64,000 nucleotides of DNA from Lepisosteus oculatus (Eukaryota; Chordata; Actinopteri; Semionotiformes; Lepisosteidae). A program made the position numbers and the translations under genes. Positions 63,058 through 64,000 of the stretch are shown piece after piece. The stretch is taken from the NCBI RefSeq assembly GCF_040954835.1, contig NC_090714.1:3956501-4020500 (forward strand), given 5' to 3'. How positions within the stretch are numbered: position 1 is the stretch's first letter; every line of letters begins with the position of its first letter. The notes under the pieces were generated by a model. The model did not search any database. It worked only from the letters and a program-made list of their open reading frames with translations, and had not been told where the DNA came from.

Positions 63058-63593
63058 GAGACTCAATAAGCAAAGTGTGACAGAGGAGCCTGTCACTGGG
63101 TACAGGTAGCACAGAAAATACAACATTGATACACCTTCCATTGAGCGGTTGCTAGATAAGTTCCTGAGGGTGCACACTCAGAGCTTGACTAGTAACTGCT
63201 ATTACCTAATTTCATATATATTCATGTACATAAACATACCTAATTTCATACACATTCATATACTTAAAACTGGCATGAGTGAGTATTGTGGTGTGAATGG
63301 AGAGCGCTCTCAAAATGGATGTTATTCACGGTTTGTTGGTTGTTGGTGGTTAGGTAGTGGTATATCAACGGAGAGAGAGAGAACAGGTAGGTAAGGAGGA
63401 TTTACCTTTATTTGAATAATTACTTTTGTTTCTTTTTTGGAGGTATTGTTATCTGGTGTGAAGGACTTGGAGCCATGTGAATAGACTGCACTTGTTTTGC
63501 TTGGGTGCTTTTGCGGTGGAGCCAGTCTGAGATAAAACGGTCCTACTTTGGCCTTACTCAGGCCGTTGTGTTACACATAATATGGACAAAGAA
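63058..63593. repeat. Satellite spacer copy E
   Basis: Mosaic copy: it has ACAACATTG and AACTGGCATG of the A/C type but GGTAGTGG and CAACGGAG of the B/D type, plus private changes in its 3' half. Confidence 0.88.
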
Positions 63594-63843
63594 ACTGGAC
63601 ACAGGCAGACCTGACTGTCCAGAAACGCCAAGCTCAGTTACCGCAGTCTGGACAGAGAAACTGGACACAGGCAAACCTGGCTTTCCAGACACAACAGGCT
63701 CCTATACCACAGTCTGGATAAATAGGACTTGACACAGGTAGAATCGAGAGAATCAGTTACCAGAGTCTGGACGTAGAAACTGTCCAGAAACTAGAAGCTC
63801 AGTTACCACAGTCTGGAAAAGAAAACTGGAATAAGGCAAACCT
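63594..63843. repeat. Giant 66 bp satellite, right edge
   Basis: Fewer than four diverged monomers, one visibly shortened. The array stops at the CYP2K exon 9 fragment. Confidence 0.85.
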
Positions 63844-64000
63844 GTTCAGACTCCCACACTCCTGGAGGGGCAGAGAAGGTGAACTTCTGCAACAGCGAGG
63901 TGAAGATCAGGAACAGCTCATCCTGGCCAGGCTCTCTCCGAGACAAGCCCTGCGTCCTGGGACAGCAAACAACACAGGTTAGCCCTCCTCCTCATGGTCT
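63844..64000 (-). pseudogene. Antisense, truncated CYP2K exon 9 with intron 8 end
   Basis: The minus strand runs from intron 8 (acceptor TGTCCCAG at about 63957) into [13 protein letters not shown] and then follows exon 9 to GTCTGAAC at 63844, where the satellite takes over. The exon is cut at about 113 of 188 bp. One base is missing against both other copies (ATGAGCTG for ATGGAGCTG), which shifts the frame straight after LARM. The intron part ('agaccatgaggaggagg' at the window's edge) is closest to intron 8 of the upstream gene. Earlier exons, if any, lie outside the window. Confidence 0.88.

Noticed and set aside
32207-63394. 81-codon frame present in all five spacers as a conserved gene
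   Set aside because: It begins with TTG, and its first ATG leaves only 39 codons. The spacers are nearly identical at the DNA level, so a shared frame shows no selection.
31430-63843. Satellite as a CRISPR-like direct-repeat array
   Set aside because: Monomers abut head to tail with no unique spacers of constant length, and the context is a spliced eukaryotic gene cluster.

Overview
The window looks like nuclear DNA of a ray-finned fish. The best evidence is a cluster of cytochrome P450 family 2 genes whose protein closely follows the fish CYP2K pattern, with the nine-exon CYP2 structure. Further support comes from spliced genes, tRNA-headed fish-type SINEs, Tc1-type transposon debris and CpG-island promoters. 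The SINE flavour would suit a non-teleost such as a gar, but I cannot fix the species.

Bases 1-16,500 hold the P450 cluster. The last four exons of one CYP2K-like gene (354-4296, plus strand) are followed by an orphan exon 4 (6047-6400), an antisense relic of exon 2 (7712-7812) and a complete nine-exon CYP2K-like gene (8729-15611, 500 residues, all P450 landmark motifs present). The two genes are tandem duplicates whose similarity continues about 760 bases past the stop codons. Both use a GC-AG intron 7. Between and inside them lie SINE copies and other dispersed repeats.

Bases 16,500-31,400 are mostly non-coding. They hold SINEs, an unidentified cysteine-rich exon-like block on the minus strand (19,740-20,960), two convergent short spliced transcription units with related promoters (21,815-23,470 plus; 24,130-25,310 minus), a strong CpG island (26,590-26,985), two small minisatellites (28,708-29,515) and a perfect CTCF-type core motif (30,417).

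Bases 31,430-63,843 are one very large satellite, about half of the window. The monomer is 66 bp. Five copies of an unrelated ~535 bp spacer cut it into blocks with periods of 9,466, 6,808, 7,993 and 6,675 bp. Inside the blocks are near-identical higher-order repeats of 1.1-1.4 kb whose lengths differ by whole monomers. The spacers fall into two alternating sequence types, suggesting a dimeric super-repeat of about 15-16 kb. Each monomer carries a CTGGACA / TGTCCAG inverted heptamer set.

The satellite ends abruptly inside an antisense, frameshifted CYP2K exon 9 (63,844-63,956). It therefore sits within the P450 cluster, between copies in opposite orientation. The nested satellite is the most unusual thing here. 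I see no evidence that it encodes protein.
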